This document shows, piece after piece, positions 1 through 8,121 of a stretch of 64,000 nt of DNA. The position numbers and the translations under genes were made by a program. The notes under the pieces are model-generated. The model did not search any database. It saw only the letters and a list, made by a program, of their open reading frames with translations, and was not told the DNA's origin. The stretch spans positions 1,883,139-1,947,138 of the forward strand of contig NC_014541.1 of NCBI RefSeq assembly GCF_000148645.1, given 5' to 3'. Within the stretch, counting starts at the first letter, position 1. Each line of letters starts with the position of its first letter. Origin of the DNA: Ferrimonas balearica DSM 9799 (GTDB taxonomy: Bacteria > Pseudomonadota > Gammaproteobacteria > Enterobacterales > Shewanellaceae).

Positions 1-319
1 CGGAACTAAACGTAGCAGAGGGAAATTTTTAACAAGCCTGCTTTAGATCAAAAAAGACAGACATCTGGGACGACGCTCATCCATTCGCCTGCGGCGTGAG
101 CTGAAACCGCTTCGTTTGCCGCCAGATGCGGGTGGGGCAGGCCAAAAAATGGCGCCAAAATGAGAGGTGGTGCGACTGGGGTGGCCGGTGGGTGTGATGG
201 GGCGCCCAATTTGCGGGCGGTGGAGGCCAAGTGGTTCGGTGAGTGGTTGGACCGAGCAAAATTGAAGGCATGGGATGGATGGGCTAAGGTGGGCGCTGGC
301 GTCAAAGTGGATCAGGTAA
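1..319. other. Leading stretch with no confident gene
   Basis: The first 319 bases contain no reading frame I can support. A minus-strand frame at 48-305 is open but its product is low-complexity (rich in Ala, Pro and His), has no ribosome binding site and resembles no family I know. The stretch precedes an MscS-type gene and probably holds its promoter and the end of whatever lies to the left. I see no clear terminator or operator. Confidence 0.5.
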
Positions 320-322
320 GTG

Positions 323-1174
323 ATGGAAAATGTTCAGAAAGTGATGACGTTTCTGCTGGAGAATAAGCTGCTTCTCAGCGCGTTGTTGGTGTTCTTTATC
401 CTGTTAATCAGGCGCTTAGTCCTGTCCCGCATCCGCGGTGATGCCATGTTTCTGTCGGAGGACCAGCGTAAGTGGATCTCCCTGACCAAGAATGGCGCTT
501 TCTCGATTCTGGTGCTGTCCATCTTCCTGGTGTGGAAGTCGGAAATCAGCGAGTTTGCCCTGTCGGTGACCGCGATTGCGGTGGCGGTGGTGGTGGCCTC
601 AAAGGAGATCATCCTCTGTTTTACCGGCTCCATTCAGCGGGCCAGTTCGCGCTCATTCCGCATCGGTGACTGGATTGAGGTGGGCAAGATCAGCGGTGAG
701 GTGATTGAGCACAACCTGATGGCCACGGTGATTCAGGAGATCGACCTCTACCACGGCCAATACCACTTCACCGGTAAAACCATCACCCTGCCCAACAGCA
801 TGTTCTTTACCTACCCGGTCAAGAATCTGAATTTTATGAAGCGGTACGTCTATCACAGCTTCTCCATCATTGTGCCGGGCTTTAATAACCTGTACCCGCT
901 GTTGCCGGATCTTATCCAGAAGATTGAGCATCACTGCGAAGAGTTTATTGATGTGGCACGGCGCTACAACGGGGTGATTGAGAAACATGCGGGGGTCGAC
1001 CTGCCGGGACCGGATCCCCATATCCACATCAACAGTGGCGCGACCGGCGAACAGATTGTCCACGTGATGTTGTTTTGCCCGACTGAGCAGGCCACCCACC
1101 TAGAGCAGCAGATTCGTTCCGACTTTATGGACGCCTACCACAGCGCCTATCCGGACAAAGCCTCCGCCGCCTGA
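323..1174 (+). CDS. MscS-family mechanosensitive ion channel, short form
   Basis: Predicted inner-membrane channel of 283 residues that would release small solutes on membrane tension. Three hydrophobic segments are visible near residues 10-30, 52-70 and 74-95. The last is the Ala/Val-rich pore-lining type (ALSVTAIAVAVVVASKEI). A soluble part follows that begins with the FRIGDWIEV signature of the MscS beta domain and contains TLPNSMFFTYPVKN. The ATG at 323 is preferred over the in-frame GTG at 320 because AGGTAAG lies at better spacing. The family is clear. Gating properties and substrate cannot be read from sequence. The C-terminus ends in a hydrophilic region with no extra domain. Confidence 0.85.
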   Translation: MENVQKVMTFLLENKLLLSALLVFFILLIRRLVLSRIRGDAMFLSEDQRKWISLTKNGAFSILVLSIFLVWKSEISEFALSVTAIAVAVVVASKEIILCFTGSIQRASSRSFRIGDWIEVGKISGEVIEHNLMATVIQEIDLYHGQYHFTGKTITLPNSMFFTYPVKNLNFMKRYVYHSFSIIVPGFNNLYPLLPDLIQKIEHHCEEFIDVARRYNGVIEKHAGVDLPGPDPHIHINSGATGEQIVHVMLFCPTEQATHLEQQIRSDFMDAYHSAYPDKASAA

Positions 1175-1256
1175 TAAGCCAAACAAGGCCAGCAATGGCG
1201 GGGCAGAGCATGGAAGCCCCGACTCCGTGTCCGGAGCCATCGTTTCCCTTCTGAAT

Positions 1257-1280
1257 AAAAACGGCCCCGTTCGGGGCCGT
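1257..1280 (-). terminator. Intrinsic terminator downstream of kefB
   Basis: Perfect 8-bp stem ACGGCCCC / GGGGCCGT with a 4-base loop. On the minus strand it is followed by a short U run (TTTT). It sits just after the kefB stop codon. The plus-strand side has a weaker T-rich tail, so it may also help stop the MscS transcript. Confidence 0.8.
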
Positions 1281-1287
1281 TCTGGTT

Positions 1288-3204
1288 TTAGCTGGGGATG
1301 TCCGGGTCCGATGCGATGTCATCGGTGTAGCCTTTGGGCGGTGGGCTCCAGGCCCGGTCTGTGCTGTCGTGGCCATCATGGCGGTTGCGGCCCACCCGGC
1401 TGCTGGCCTCCTGCACCATAGCGATAAAGGTGGCCCGGTAGGCGGCATTGGAGAAGAAATCATTGTCCTTCTGCCAGTGGGTGTAGAGCTCGTCCAGGGT
1501 GGATTTCTCGTACTGGCGGAATTGGCGGATCCGCTGTTCGGCGGTGAAGGGGTGTTCGCCCAATCCGACCAACGCCTCTCTGGCCAGCAGCAGCGCGCCC
1601 TCGAAGTATTCGCGGGTAATGAAGTCGGCCCCCGCCTGGCGCAACCGATAGAAGTGGCCACGGTCATAGGCCCGGGCCAGCACTTTGACTCTGGGGAAAT
1701 GGCGCTTGGCCAACTCGACCAGTTCGCTGGCCTGTTCGGGGTTGTCGATGGCCACCACCAGCAGGTTGGCTTCACTGATGCCGGCACTCAGCAGCAGGTC
1801 AACTCGGGTGGCATCACCATAGTAGGCACGGATATTCACCTGGCGCATCGCTTCAATCTGGGTGGGCGAGAGGTCCAGCACCACCGGGTTCACCTCGTTG
1901 GCCACCAGCATTCGGCTCACCACCTGTCCAAAGCGACCCATGCCCGCGATGATCACCTTACCCGGAGCATCAATCTCATCGGCTTCGCGGGACTCGGAGC
2001 GGCTGAAACGGGGTTGGATAACCCGCTCATAGAGGATAAACAGCAGGGGGGTCAGCAGCATCGACAGCGCCACCACCAGAGAGAGAATCGGCACCAGATC
2101 CGGCGGCAACACCGCGTTCTGGCTGGAGAACGCCAACAGGACAAAACCAAACTCACCGGCCTGGGCCAGCGACAGGCTGAACAGCCAGCGGTCACCGAGG
2201 CGGATCTTAAACAGGTAACTCAGGGCCAGCAGCACCAGCGCTTTAAGCAGCATGACGCCGAGGGTCAGCCCCATAACCAGGGCAAAATCACCAAACAGCA
2301 CACCAAAGTCGATGCCGGCACCGACGGTGATAAAGAACAGCCCAAGCAACAGGCCCTTAAAGGGCTCAATGTCCGATTCCAGCTCGTGGCGGAACTCGCT
2401 GGTGGCCAGCACGACGCCGGCGAGGAAGGTGCCCAGGGCGGGGGAGAGGCCCACCATCGACATCAGGGCGGCGATGCCAATCACCAGCATCAGCGCCGCG
2501 GCGGTAAAGATCTCCCGCAGACGGGCTTCCGCAATCATGCGGAACAGCGGCCGGGTCAGGTAGTGTCCGCCCAGCACCACGGCGGCAATGGCACCGGCCA
2601 CCACCAGCGCGTGGGCCCAGCCCGGTAATCCGGCCACCAGGCTCATCTCCTCGTGATGTTCTGCCGCGGCGGCGCCGACGGGCTCAAATTCCGGCAGGGC
2701 CAACAGCGGGATCAGGGCCAGCATCGGGATCACCGCGATGTCCTGGAACAGCAATACCGAGAAACCTGCACGGCCCCCCTCGGTTTTGGTTAACCCTTTT
2801 TCATTGAGGGTTTGCAAAACGATGGCGGTGGAGGAGAGGGCGAAGATCAGACCGATGGTGAGGGCGACCGACCAGCGCAGCTCAAACAACAGGCCAAGGC
2901 CAAAGATGGCCGCGGTGGTAATCCCCACCTGCAGGCCACCGAGCCCCAGCAGTTTGCCGCGCATCTTCCACAGCATCTTGGGTTCCAGTTCCAAACCCAC
3001 CAGAAACAGCATCATCACCACACCAAATTCGGCGAAGTGCTGCAGGGTGGCGGCTTCGGAGCCCACCAGACCCATCAGCGGGCCCAATACCACCCCGGCG
3101 ATCAGATACCCCAGCACCGAGCCCAGGCCAAAGCGGTTGGCCAGGGGCACGGCAATCACCGCCGCAACCAGGTAGATAAAGGCGTAGAGCAGGATTCCGG
3201 TCAT
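1288..3204 (-). CDS. kefB: KefB/KefC-type glutathione-gated K+/H+ antiporter
   Basis: CPA2 antiporter of 638 residues. It exports K+ in exchange for H+ and acidifies the cytoplasm during electrophile stress. An N-terminal membrane domain (about residues 1-395, roughly 12 hydrophobic segments) includes the core FQDIAVIP with Asp155. The Kef regulatory loop segment IEPFKGLLLGLFF follows at about 279-291. A cytosolic RCK/TrkA-N nucleotide-binding domain starts at KVIIAGMGRFGQ (about 416) and runs to about 535, followed by a hydrophilic tail. The start codon overlaps the stop of the upstream kefG by 4 bases (ATGA), so the two are translationally coupled. KefB versus KefC is chosen from the KefG-type partner. 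Confidence 0.9.
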   Translation of the reverse strand: MTGILLYAFIYLVAAVIAVPLANRFGLGSVLGYLIAGVVLGPLMGLVGSEAATLQHFAEFGVVMMLFLVGLELEPKMLWKMRGKLLGLGGLQVGITTAAIFGLGLLFELRWSVALTIGLIFALSSTAIVLQTLNEKGLTKTEGGRAGFSVLLFQDIAVIPMLALIPLLALPEFEPVGAAAAEHHEEMSLVAGLPGWAHALVVAGAIAAVVLGGHYLTRPLFRMIAEARLREIFTAAALMLVIGIAALMSMVGLSPALGTFLAGVVLATSEFRHELESDIEPFKGLLLGLFFITVGAGIDFGVLFGDFALVMGLTLGVMLLKALVLLALSYLFKIRLGDRWLFSLSLAQAGEFGFVLLAFSSQNAVLPPDLVPILSLVVALSMLLTPLLFILYERVIQPRFSRSESREADEIDAPGKVIIAGMGRFGQVVSRMLVANEVNPVVLDLSPTQIEAMRQVNIRAYYGDATRVDLLLSAGISEANLLVVAIDNPEQASELVELAKRHFPRVKVLARAYDRGHFYRLRQAGADFITREYFEGALLLAREALVGLGEHPFTAEQRIRQFRQYEKSTLDELYTHWQKDNDFFSNAAYRATFIAMVQEASSRVGRNRHDGHDSTDRAWSPPPKGYTDDIASDPDIPS

Positions 3205-3815
3205 GACTGCGCCTCCAGGATGGCGTTCAGAGACGGGGCGGTGGCGGCGTCGCTCAGGTCGATCCGATCTTCACTGAGCCGGGTCAGCAGTTCCACAAAG
3301 CGTTCCCGGTGCGGCGCCAGTCGTTTCTCCTCCACCGCGGTGCGGGCGCCGTAGATGGCAAATGGTGGCAGGTAGTTCATATGGCAGAGATTGGCGGTCA
3401 TCTCCAGGGGACGCAGCAACTCCCGCAGGCTGTAGCGGTTGTATCCCTCCGCACCGTAGGCGTGTTCCTGCCCACCGGCACTGACCGAGGCGAACAGATA
3501 TTTGCCTTTGAGTGCCAGCCCTTTGTGGCCGTATGCGAAGTTGTACTCCAGCACCAGGTCCATCCACTCTTTGAGGATGGCGGGGGTGGAGTACCAGTAA
3601 AGCGGGTGCAGGAACACGATCACATCGTGCTGCAGCAGGCGCTCCTGTTCACGGGCGATGTTGATCTCCAGCGTCGGGTACTCGGCGTAGAGATCGACCA
3701 GAGTCACGTTAGGGAGATCTTTGACCGCCCGCGCCAGGCGGACGGTGATTTCGGAGTGCTGTTGTGCCGGATGAGCAAACAACACCAGGATGTTACGTGG
3801 GGCAGGCGTTTCCAT
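3201..3815 (-). CDS. kefG: KefG-type flavodoxin-like NAD(P)H oxidoreductase, KefB ancillary subunit
   Basis: Soluble flavodoxin-fold protein of 204 residues. Proteins of this kind bind to KefB/KefC at the membrane and are needed for full efflux activity. It has the N-terminal strand-loop ILVLFAHPAQQHSE that binds FMN phosphate, the HPLYWYSTPAILKEWMD segment typical of NQO1/KefF/KefG proteins, and the later SAGGQEHAYG flavin loop. It overlaps the kefB start by 4 bases and is first in a two-gene operon. The ATG at 3815 has only a distant AGGAA, so initiation may be modest. Family assignment is firm; the G rather than F designation follows from pairing with kefB. Confidence 0.88.
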   Translation of the reverse strand: METPAPRNILVLFAHPAQQHSEITVRLARAVKDLPNVTLVDLYAEYPTLEINIAREQERLLQHDVIVFLHPLYWYSTPAILKEWMDLVLEYNFAYGHKGLALKGKYLFASVSAGGQEHAYGAEGYNRYSLRELLRPLEMTANLCHMNYLPPFAIYGARTAVEEKRLAPHRERFVELLTRLSEDRIDLSDAATAPSLNAILEAQS

Positions 3816-3937
3816 AACGGCGATATCGTTCCTGATTGAAACAGGGAGGCCAGACAGTGCAGTCGCAAGTCATTAAAACTTAACTGCTTTGCGGCAAACA
3901 TCCTTTGATTCTAGTCACAAACCGCCGGGTCGGAGCA

Positions 3938-4384
3938 TTAACCGGCCTGTTGTTGCCAGTAAGCGAGTCTGGCGTTGGGGTCGGTCATCAGCGACTGGCA
4001 CGGTCCCTTGTACTGCGACATCAGCGGTCCCAGAGAGCGTTGGTCCGGCATCGCAGCCCGCATCTCGGATTGGGCCGCCATGATGCGCTGGTTAACACTG
4101 GCGGCGTCAGCCTGTTCGTTGGCCAGATTACGGGCTTGCTCCGCAGAGGTGGCCAGGCGTCCGGCTACTGCCGCCATCTGCGGCACATCCATGCCAGAGA
4201 GGATCTGGGCGCTGAGATCGTAGTAGGCCGCGCACTGGATGGCTTCATTGAGCCAGCGTGCTTCGCCACTGTTGTTGGCGGCCTGCTCACCGGCAGGGCT
4301 GGGGTTCATGGAGCGCATAACCACAAAGCTGATCGCCAGAGCAGCAATGATAGTGACAAGAGTTAACAGGGTTGCTTTAGACAT
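3938..4384 (-). CDS. Hypothetical membrane-anchored protein with a helical periplasmic domain
   Basis: 148 residues. One N-terminal hydrophobic segment (about residues 5-23) is followed by a hydrophilic, mostly helical, Ala/Gln-rich domain with two cysteines (near residues 51 and 129) that could form a disulfide. This topology suggests an inner-membrane anchor with a periplasmic domain. GGAAGG lies just before the ATG. It is divergent from the larger MscS gene at 4514, sharing a 129-base intergenic region. I recognise no family, and no function can be assigned. Confidence 0.6.
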   Translation of the reverse strand: MSKATLLTLVTIIAALAISFVVMRSMNPSPAGEQAANNSGEARWLNEAIQCAAYYDLSAQILSGMDVPQMAAVAGRLATSAEQARNLANEQADAASVNQRIMAAQSEMRAAMPDQRSLGPLMSQYKGPCQSLMTDPNARLAYWQQQAG

Positions 4385-4513
4385 AGGGCCTTCCAGGGCG
4401 TGATTTATGTCACAAACTTAAACAAGCCAAACGGTGAGATCAATGCACTGGTCTTTGTTGGTGGCAAACGCCTACACTGGAACCAGGATGAGGTTCGGAT
4501 TTGGGGGCTCGCA

Positions 4514-6331
4514 ATGAAGCGTATTGCCTTGTTGGTATTGTGGTTTTTTACCGTTGGATTGATGGCGCAGGAAGCGCCGAATGAGGTCGCTGAGGCGGTG
4601 GCGGCGGAGGCGCAAGCGCAAGCGCAAGCCAGCAAAGAGTCAAAGGCAGCGCCCGGTATCGACCTGAACGCCGAGTATGAGCAGGTTCAAGCGGATATTG
4701 AAACCACCAGTAAACGGGTGGACGAGCTGGAAGCCAGCTGGGAGAAAACTCAGTCTGAGATGAGCCGCGATCTGCTGCAACAGCAGGCGGTAGCCGACAC
4801 CCTCACCATGACCCAGCGGGTGGACGCGTTTCTGGGCCATGTCGAAGCCAGCACCGTGCCCGAGGAACGCCAGCTTGGGGTGGATGTGGTCAGGGCGGAA
4901 AACCGGTTCTTTCAAAGTCGCCTTGAGCTGGCATCGTCCGGCCTGCGCAAACTGTTTGAGCAGTACGAGCAAGCCGACGGCGAGAAGCAGCTACTGATCC
5001 TGCTTAACATCGATGACTTCTACTCCTACATCAACTGGTTGCTGATGGAGCGGCAGAAGAACCTTGAGTTGCTGCAGGGCTGGAAACTGGATACCGCAAA
5101 AGAGCAGCGTAAGCTCAACCGTGAGGTAACCCGGTACGCTGAATTTATGGCGATCTACCTGCGCACCAGCACCCGACAGAAAGAGTTACTTCAGCGCGAA
5201 ATCAAAACCCTGCCTGCCGAGTCCCGCAGCGCCTTTGAAGGCAAGGTGGCGACACAGGACCGACTGGTTCGCAGCGCCGTCAGCAACCTGAAAGAGGTGT
5301 TGGTGCTGATGGAGCAGCAGGGCTTGCCGGTGGAGGAGTACAACGAACTCATCTTCAAAACCACCGGGAATCTGGCGGAAGCGGTGGTGAGTATCGGGGC
5401 GATGCGCACGGTGCTCTCGGGATTGTGGGATGACTCACTGAACTGGTTGAAGACCAATCTGGGTGGCATTCTGTCCCGCCTGGTGTTGTTTGCCGCCCTG
5501 ATGGGGGTAGCGGTGTTTATCTCACGCCTGGTAAGGCGTGGCATTGAGCGGGCGGTCACCCACCGAAAAGCCCACTTCAGCACCTTGGTGCAGGACTTCT
5601 TTATTACCGTGGGCGGCAATCTGGTGGTGATCATCGGTTTGCTGTTTGCGTTGGCGCAGGTCGGTCTGGACCTGACCCCGGTACTCACCGGTTTGGGGGT
5701 GGCGGGTATCGTGATCGGCTTTGCCCTGCAGGACACCCTGTCCAATTTTGCCTCCGGCATGATGATTCTGATCTACCGGCCGTTCGATGTCGGTGACTAT
5801 GTTGAGGCTGGCGGGGTGGCCGGCAAAGTGGGGAAGATGAGCCTGGTCAACACCACCATCCGAACCTTCGACAATCAGGTGTTTATGGTGCCCAACGCCA
5901 AGATTTGGGGGGAAACCATCAAGAACATCACCTCCGAACGGATCCGCCGGGTGGATCTGGTGTTTGGCGTGGCGTACACCGACAACGTCGAGCAGGTGGA
6001 GCAGATTCTGGAAGAGATCGTGACCAAGCATCCGTCGGTGCTGAAGACGCCGGAACACGTCATCCGCCTCCATGTCCTGAACGAATCCTCCGTCGACTTT
6101 ATCGTACGCCCCTGGGTGAAGACCGACGATTACTGGGATGTGTACTGGGACATCACCCGCGAAGTGAAAGTGCGCTTCGACCAGGAGGGGATCACCATTC
6201 CGTTCCCGCAGCGGGAGCTGCACGTCCACACCATCACCCCACCGCCTCAGCTGCCTGACGAGCCGGTCTCGCTGCAACGCTCCGATACCGGATTGCGCGC
6301 GGCGGGTGAAGGGGAGGATGGCACCCTCTAA
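4514..6331 (+). CDS. MscS-family mechanosensitive channel with N-terminal coiled-coil periplasmic domain
   Basis: 605 residues from the ATG at 4514, preceded by GGGGG and beginning with a signal peptide (MKRIALLVLWFFTVGLMAQ). An in-frame upstream ATG at 4400 would bury that signal peptide. Residues about 25-330 are charged, helical and coiled-coil-like, probably periplasmic. Several membrane helices follow. The MscS pore helix and domain are recognisable in GLGVAGIVIGFALQDTLSNF, then RPFDVGDYVEAGG and VFMVPNAKIWGETIKN. The C-terminal alpha/beta part ends in a hydrophilic tail. This is a MscK/YbdG-like architecture of intermediate size. Gating role is inferred. Confidence 0.85.
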   Translation: MKRIALLVLWFFTVGLMAQEAPNEVAEAVAAEAQAQAQASKESKAAPGIDLNAEYEQVQADIETTSKRVDELEASWEKTQSEMSRDLLQQQAVADTLTMTQRVDAFLGHVEASTVPEERQLGVDVVRAENRFFQSRLELASSGLRKLFEQYEQADGEKQLLILLNIDDFYSYINWLLMERQKNLELLQGWKLDTAKEQRKLNREVTRYAEFMAIYLRTSTRQKELLQREIKTLPAESRSAFEGKVATQDRLVRSAVSNLKEVLVLMEQQGLPVEEYNELIFKTTGNLAEAVVSIGAMRTVLSGLWDDSLNWLKTNLGGILSRLVLFAALMGVAVFISRLVRRGIERAVTHRKAHFSTLVQDFFITVGGNLVVIIGLLFALAQVGLDLTPVLTGLGVAGIVIGFALQDTLSNFASGMMILIYRPFDVGDYVEAGGVAGKVGKMSLVNTTIRTFDNQVFMVPNAKIWGETIKNITSERIRRVDLVFGVAYTDNVEQVEQILEEIVTKHPSVLKTPEHVIRLHVLNESSVDFIVRPWVKTDDYWDVYWDITREVKVRFDQEGITIPFPQRELHVHTITPPPQLPDEPVSLQRSDTGLRAAGEGEDGTL

Positions 6332-6347
6332 GTCGGCGAAGAACAGC

Positions 6348-6378
6348 AAAAAGGCGGTGCCTCAGGCGCCGCCTTTTT
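6348..6378. terminator. Bidirectional intrinsic terminator
   Basis: Stem AAAAAGGCGG / CCGCCTTTTT, with inner pairing GCCT/AGGC, between the convergent MscS gene (plus) and monooxygenase-like gene (minus). The A and T runs on each side allow termination in both directions. Confidence 0.85.
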
Positions 6379-6391
6379 CGATCCTCGTGGG

Positions 6392-6685
6392 TTAGCTGCC
6401 CCGTTGATAACGGCGCTGTATCTGCGCCACCTCAACGGAGTAGTGCTGATACCAGCTCGCTTTACCCAATGTCTGGGCGACCTGATGTTCGCTGTTCTCA
6501 CGCCAGGCTTGAATGGCGGCTTCTGAATCCCAGTAGGAGAGGGCGATCTCCTCATCACCTTCGGTAACGGCCACAAACTCGAGGCAACCAAACTGGTTCA
6601 GGGCGCGTTCGCGCAATTGGGCGGCCATGGTGCTGTAACGGGCATCGAGCTGCACCACCTGGGCGCGGAAGATCACGACGAACAT
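6392..6685 (-). CDS. Antibiotic biosynthesis monooxygenase (ABM) family protein
   Basis: 97 residues with the features of the small ABM dimeric alpha/beta-barrel fold: an N-terminal strand (FVVIFRAQVVQLD), a helix, the segment FVAVTEGDEEIALSYWDSEAAIQAW, and the closing HYSVEVAQI strand. The WDSEAAIQAWRENSEH segment is typical of YqjZ-like members. Such proteins may be cofactor-free oxygenases or simply sensory/structural barrels. It lies 4 bases downstream of the acyltransferase gene, so the two are probably cotranscribed, although no functional link is evident. Confidence 0.8.
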   Translation of the reverse strand: MFVVIFRAQVVQLDARYSTMAAQLRERALNQFGCLEFVAVTEGDEEIALSYWDSEAAIQAWRENSEHQVAQTLGKASWYQHYSVEVAQIQRRYQRGS

Positions 6686-6689
6686 CGAC

Positions 6690-7715
6690 TCAGGGTACCA
6701 GTCGGTTAATGGCCGGGATCCGTGCCAGTGCGGCCGTGATGGCCCAGGCCACCAGCAGCGTCACCACGGTAATAACCGGAATGCCGATCAGGGTGTGGCC
6801 AAACCAGCCATAAACCCCGTTCTCCAGATCCCGTACCGGGATCAGCAACAACGGGTGCACCAGGTAGATCCCCAGGCTGTAGGTGGAGATGGAGGTGATC
6901 ACCTTCTTGGCGCCAGCACCGATGCGGTCCGCGTAGCTCTGGGCCAGCACAAACAGCATGCCGCCGATCAACACCGTATTCAGGGTTTTGTATCCCATAA
7001 ACAGCGAGCTGTAGGCGCCTTTGGCTTCGGAGGCGTACCAGGTGCCGATGACGTTGAGCAGCGCAGAGCCAATCCCCAGAACCAGCCAGATTTTCAGCTG
7101 CGGGCGGTTATCCCGGTTAAACAGGTACCAGCCCAGCACCAGGTAACCGGTGTAGAGCAGAATGTTTTGACGCAACGGCGTCTCCACCTTAAGCAGGTGC
7201 ATCAGGGTCAGCAGCATCCAGGCGGCGATCAGCAGTTTGACCCGCTCCGGGTCCATCCGGTGCAGCAACGGCGCCAACAGCGGAATCACGAAGTAGAGCG
7301 GAATGAAGTCGTAGAAAAACCAGAGGTGGTACCAGACCGGTTCGTTGGGGGAGGCTTCAATGATCGCCAGCGTGTCGGATGCCGACCACTGGCCGCCGCT
7401 GAATCCGCCGACGGCGGCGTAGATTAGGGTCCAGCCGATAAAGGGCACCACCACTTTGCCCAGCCGTCGCTGGAGGTAGTGGCGGTTGTCAAACGGGCGG
7501 GTATCGGACAGCAGCAGGGCACCGCTGATCATCATAAACACCGGTACTGCCCAGCGGGTCAGGGCGTTGATGCTGACGGCACCAAACCATTGGTGGTCAG
7601 GAATGACGCCATATCCCCCCCGCAATGGGCCGAGGACGTGGATGGCGATTACGGCGATGGCGGCGATAAACCGCAGCAGGTGGATGTAGAAGATGTCCGG
7701 GCGACGTGCGCTCAT
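6690..7715 (-). CDS. Acyltransferase-3 family membrane protein
   Basis: 341 residues from the ATG at 7715, which has AAGGAA at good spacing. The frame stays open upstream to 7997 but that part crosses a terminator and has no homologous look. About ten hydrophobic segments are present. The family signature begins early with FYIHLLRFIAAIAVIAIHV (catalytic-type His near residue 24), then RWAVPVFMMISGALLL. These integral inner-membrane enzymes transfer acetyl or other acyl groups to sugars of surface polysaccharides or to other acceptors. The C-terminal half (ISTYSLGIYLVHPLLL) is also typical. The acceptor is unknown. Confidence 0.82.
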   Translation of the reverse strand: MSARRPDIFYIHLLRFIAAIAVIAIHVLGPLRGGYGVIPDHQWFGAVSINALTRWAVPVFMMISGALLLSDTRPFDNRHYLQRRLGKVVVPFIGWTLIYAAVGGFSGGQWSASDTLAIIEASPNEPVWYHLWFFYDFIPLYFVIPLLAPLLHRMDPERVKLLIAAWMLLTLMHLLKVETPLRQNILLYTGYLVLGWYLFNRDNRPQLKIWLVLGIGSALLNVIGTWYASEAKGAYSSLFMGYKTLNTVLIGGMLFVLAQSYADRIGAGAKKVITSISTYSLGIYLVHPLLLIPVRDLENGVYGWFGHTLIGIPVITVVTLLVAWAITAALARIPAINRLVP

Positions 7716-7798
7716 GCCAAATTCCTTGAGCCAATGGTTGGTTTCTATCCTACTCATTGTGCTGTAAAAACGCGACCAGAGGGGCCAGTGGCAGGGCA

Positions 7799-7828
7799 TA
7801 AAAAAACGCCACCCAGGGGAAGGTGGCG
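7799..7828 (-). terminator. Intrinsic terminator upstream of the acyltransferase gene
   Basis: Stem CGCCACC / GGTGGCG. Read on the minus strand it is followed by six T residues. It lies about 85 bases ahead of the acyltransferase start codon, in the same orientation, so it could act as an attenuator or end a short upstream transcript. Confidence 0.75.
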
Positions 7829-7964
7829 CATAAAGAGAATGATGACTCAAGGATAAATCGATTGCAGGGAAGTGACTTATCTGATGGATAGGACCGGCGA
7901 CCAAGAGAAAAAGTTCACTGACGGTGAAAATAAAGCGAAAAAAACGTCGGGCCAGTGAGAAAGG

Positions 7965-7991
7965 CAAAAAAAGCCGCCCACTAGGGGCGGC
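7965..7991 (-). terminator. Intrinsic terminator downstream of the chemotaxis receptor
   Basis: Stem GCCGCC / GGCGGC followed on the minus strand by about eight T residues. It is 130 bases past the receptor stop codon and is the likely end of that transcript. Confidence 0.78.
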
Positions 7992-8121
7992 AAACAAGAA
8001 CGATGATTGGTTCCATGCACGCGTTGCTGCGAGCGTGTACCCGGTGTGACTGCCGCGATAGCGCGAGGTTCAGCGCACAAATGAGCTTTGGATCTGAATC
8101 GTGATGCTGGTCACGAATTGA

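Larger units (their letters stand above)
7716..8121. other. Intergenic region with two minus-strand terminators and no coding gene
   Basis: About 400 bases between the acyltransferase and the chemotaxis receptor. It holds two separate minus-strand intrinsic terminators (annotated individually) about 140 bases apart. The one nearer the receptor can end the receptor transcript. The second then needs its own transcript, which could be an untranslated RNA starting between them, or an early-terminated leader of the acyltransferase gene. No convincing promoter or open frame was found. Confidence 0.5.

Noticed and set aside
48-305. Minus-strand open frame of 85 codons
   Set aside because: Low-complexity Ala/Pro/His product, no ribosome binding site, no family resemblance; likely chance in GC-rich DNA.
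1369-2628. Long plus-strand open frame opposite kefB
   Set aside because: Product is His/Gln/Gly-rich and mirrors the codon pattern of the clearly real minus-strand kefB; antisense shadow.
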